NCBI RefSeq assembly: GCF_000685315.1
Contig: NZ_ARYM01000015.1
Span: 33,914-97,913, forward strand
Source: Hyphomonas polymorpha PS728
GTDB taxonomy: Bacteria; Pseudomonadota; Alphaproteobacteria; Caulobacterales; Hyphomonadaceae
Direction: 5' to 3'
DNA: 64,000 nt
Positions within the stretch are counted from its first letter, which is position 1. Each line of letters opens with the position of its first letter. A program made the position numbers and the translations under genes. The notes beneath the pieces are model-generated. The model had not been told where the DNA came from, made no database searches, and worked only from the letters and a program-made list of their open reading frames with translations. Shown one piece after another: positions 63,803 through 64,000 of this stretch.

Positions 63803-64000
63803 CTGGCCAGCGGGGCTCTTTCCCCGGCCGGAGAAACACCCCTGGCGGCCAAAGCCTTCTGCAAACATCATAGGAGACAGAAGAGCACGCGCCTTGAGCC
63901 GCGCGTTTCAGCACGCCGTCTTGCCACCCCTGCCCACCTGTGAGGGCAGCCCCGAAGCGCGATGCGGGCGAGTAGCCCGTAAGCGTCCGGCCTGACCGCA
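63803..64000. other. Terminal stretch without a recognised gene
   Basis: 198 bases. I see no start with conserved coding on either strand and no terminator; a small GCGGGC...GCCCGT dyad occurs near 63963. A gene may begin outside the window. Confidence 0.4.

Overview
This window is chromosomal DNA from a GC-rich alphaproteobacterium. The best guess is a stalked, budding marine Hyphomonadaceae member close to Hyphomonas. The guess rests on gene content and not on any database search: a LytM (M23) peptidase gene overlapping a bactofilin gene, as in the lmdC-bacA pair of Hyphomonas; a DUF3450-TtpC-ExbB-ExbD-ExbD-TonB-TPR energy-transduction operon; Bpt; DUF3297 and DUF2855 proteins; and much acyl-CoA and TRAP metabolism. 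There is no phage, IS element, CRISPR array or rRNA. One tRNA (Gln, TTG) is present.

Layout. 1-7.0 kb: the tail of a crotonase, a DUF2855 protein, an OmpA-like lipoprotein, a secreted amidohydrolase, and a minus-strand operon (phosphotransferase, MFS, double-hotdog protein). 7.1-11.2 kb: an L,D-transpeptidase-like protein and DUF3297, then a TetR regulator divergent from a cupin-SDR-alcohol dehydrogenase operon with a clear palindromic operator between them. 11.3-19.7 kb: housekeeping genes (purD, xseA, PaiB-like, SlyD-like FKBP, DUF389, beta-hydroxyacid dehydrogenase, a lone MotB, bpt). 19.8-24.3 kb: a TRAP transporter whose large permease is frameshifted, plus an aminotransferase. 24.3-28.5 kb: two lipoproteins, LemA, VIT, an ArsR/AHSA1 pair with an operator over the regulator start codon, and a sirtuin. 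28.6-35.7 kb: anmK, tyrS, a 1130-residue AsmA-like protein and a Bcp peroxiredoxin.

35.9-45.3 kb is the envelope-machinery region: lmdC and bacA on the plus strand, then convergently the seven-gene TonB2-type operon and a secreted protein of unknown function. The gap between the two holds two hairpin terminators and an array of GGACA motifs at about 10-bp spacing; the same strings recur at the 3' end of xseA. 45.5-58.4 kb: tRNA-Gln, SppA, a UDP-glucuronate-epimerase-like protein, a translationally coupled operon (rarA, phosphotransferase, rluA-like), a TauD-like dioxygenase, a DUF5694 protein, a Do-like protease, a GPH-family transporter, an acyl-CoA dehydrogenase and a small monooxygenase.

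58.5-63.8 kb looks like a fragment of an acidic exopolysaccharide locus: an ExoA-like glycosyltransferase, a metallophosphoesterase, a Wza/ExoF-like export lipoprotein, a sugar transferase destroyed by an internal deletion, an ExoK-like GH16 glycanase and an A24 prepilin peptidase. The initiating sugar transferase of this locus is therefore probably dead. Together with the frameshifted TRAP permease this gives two visible gene lesions in the window.
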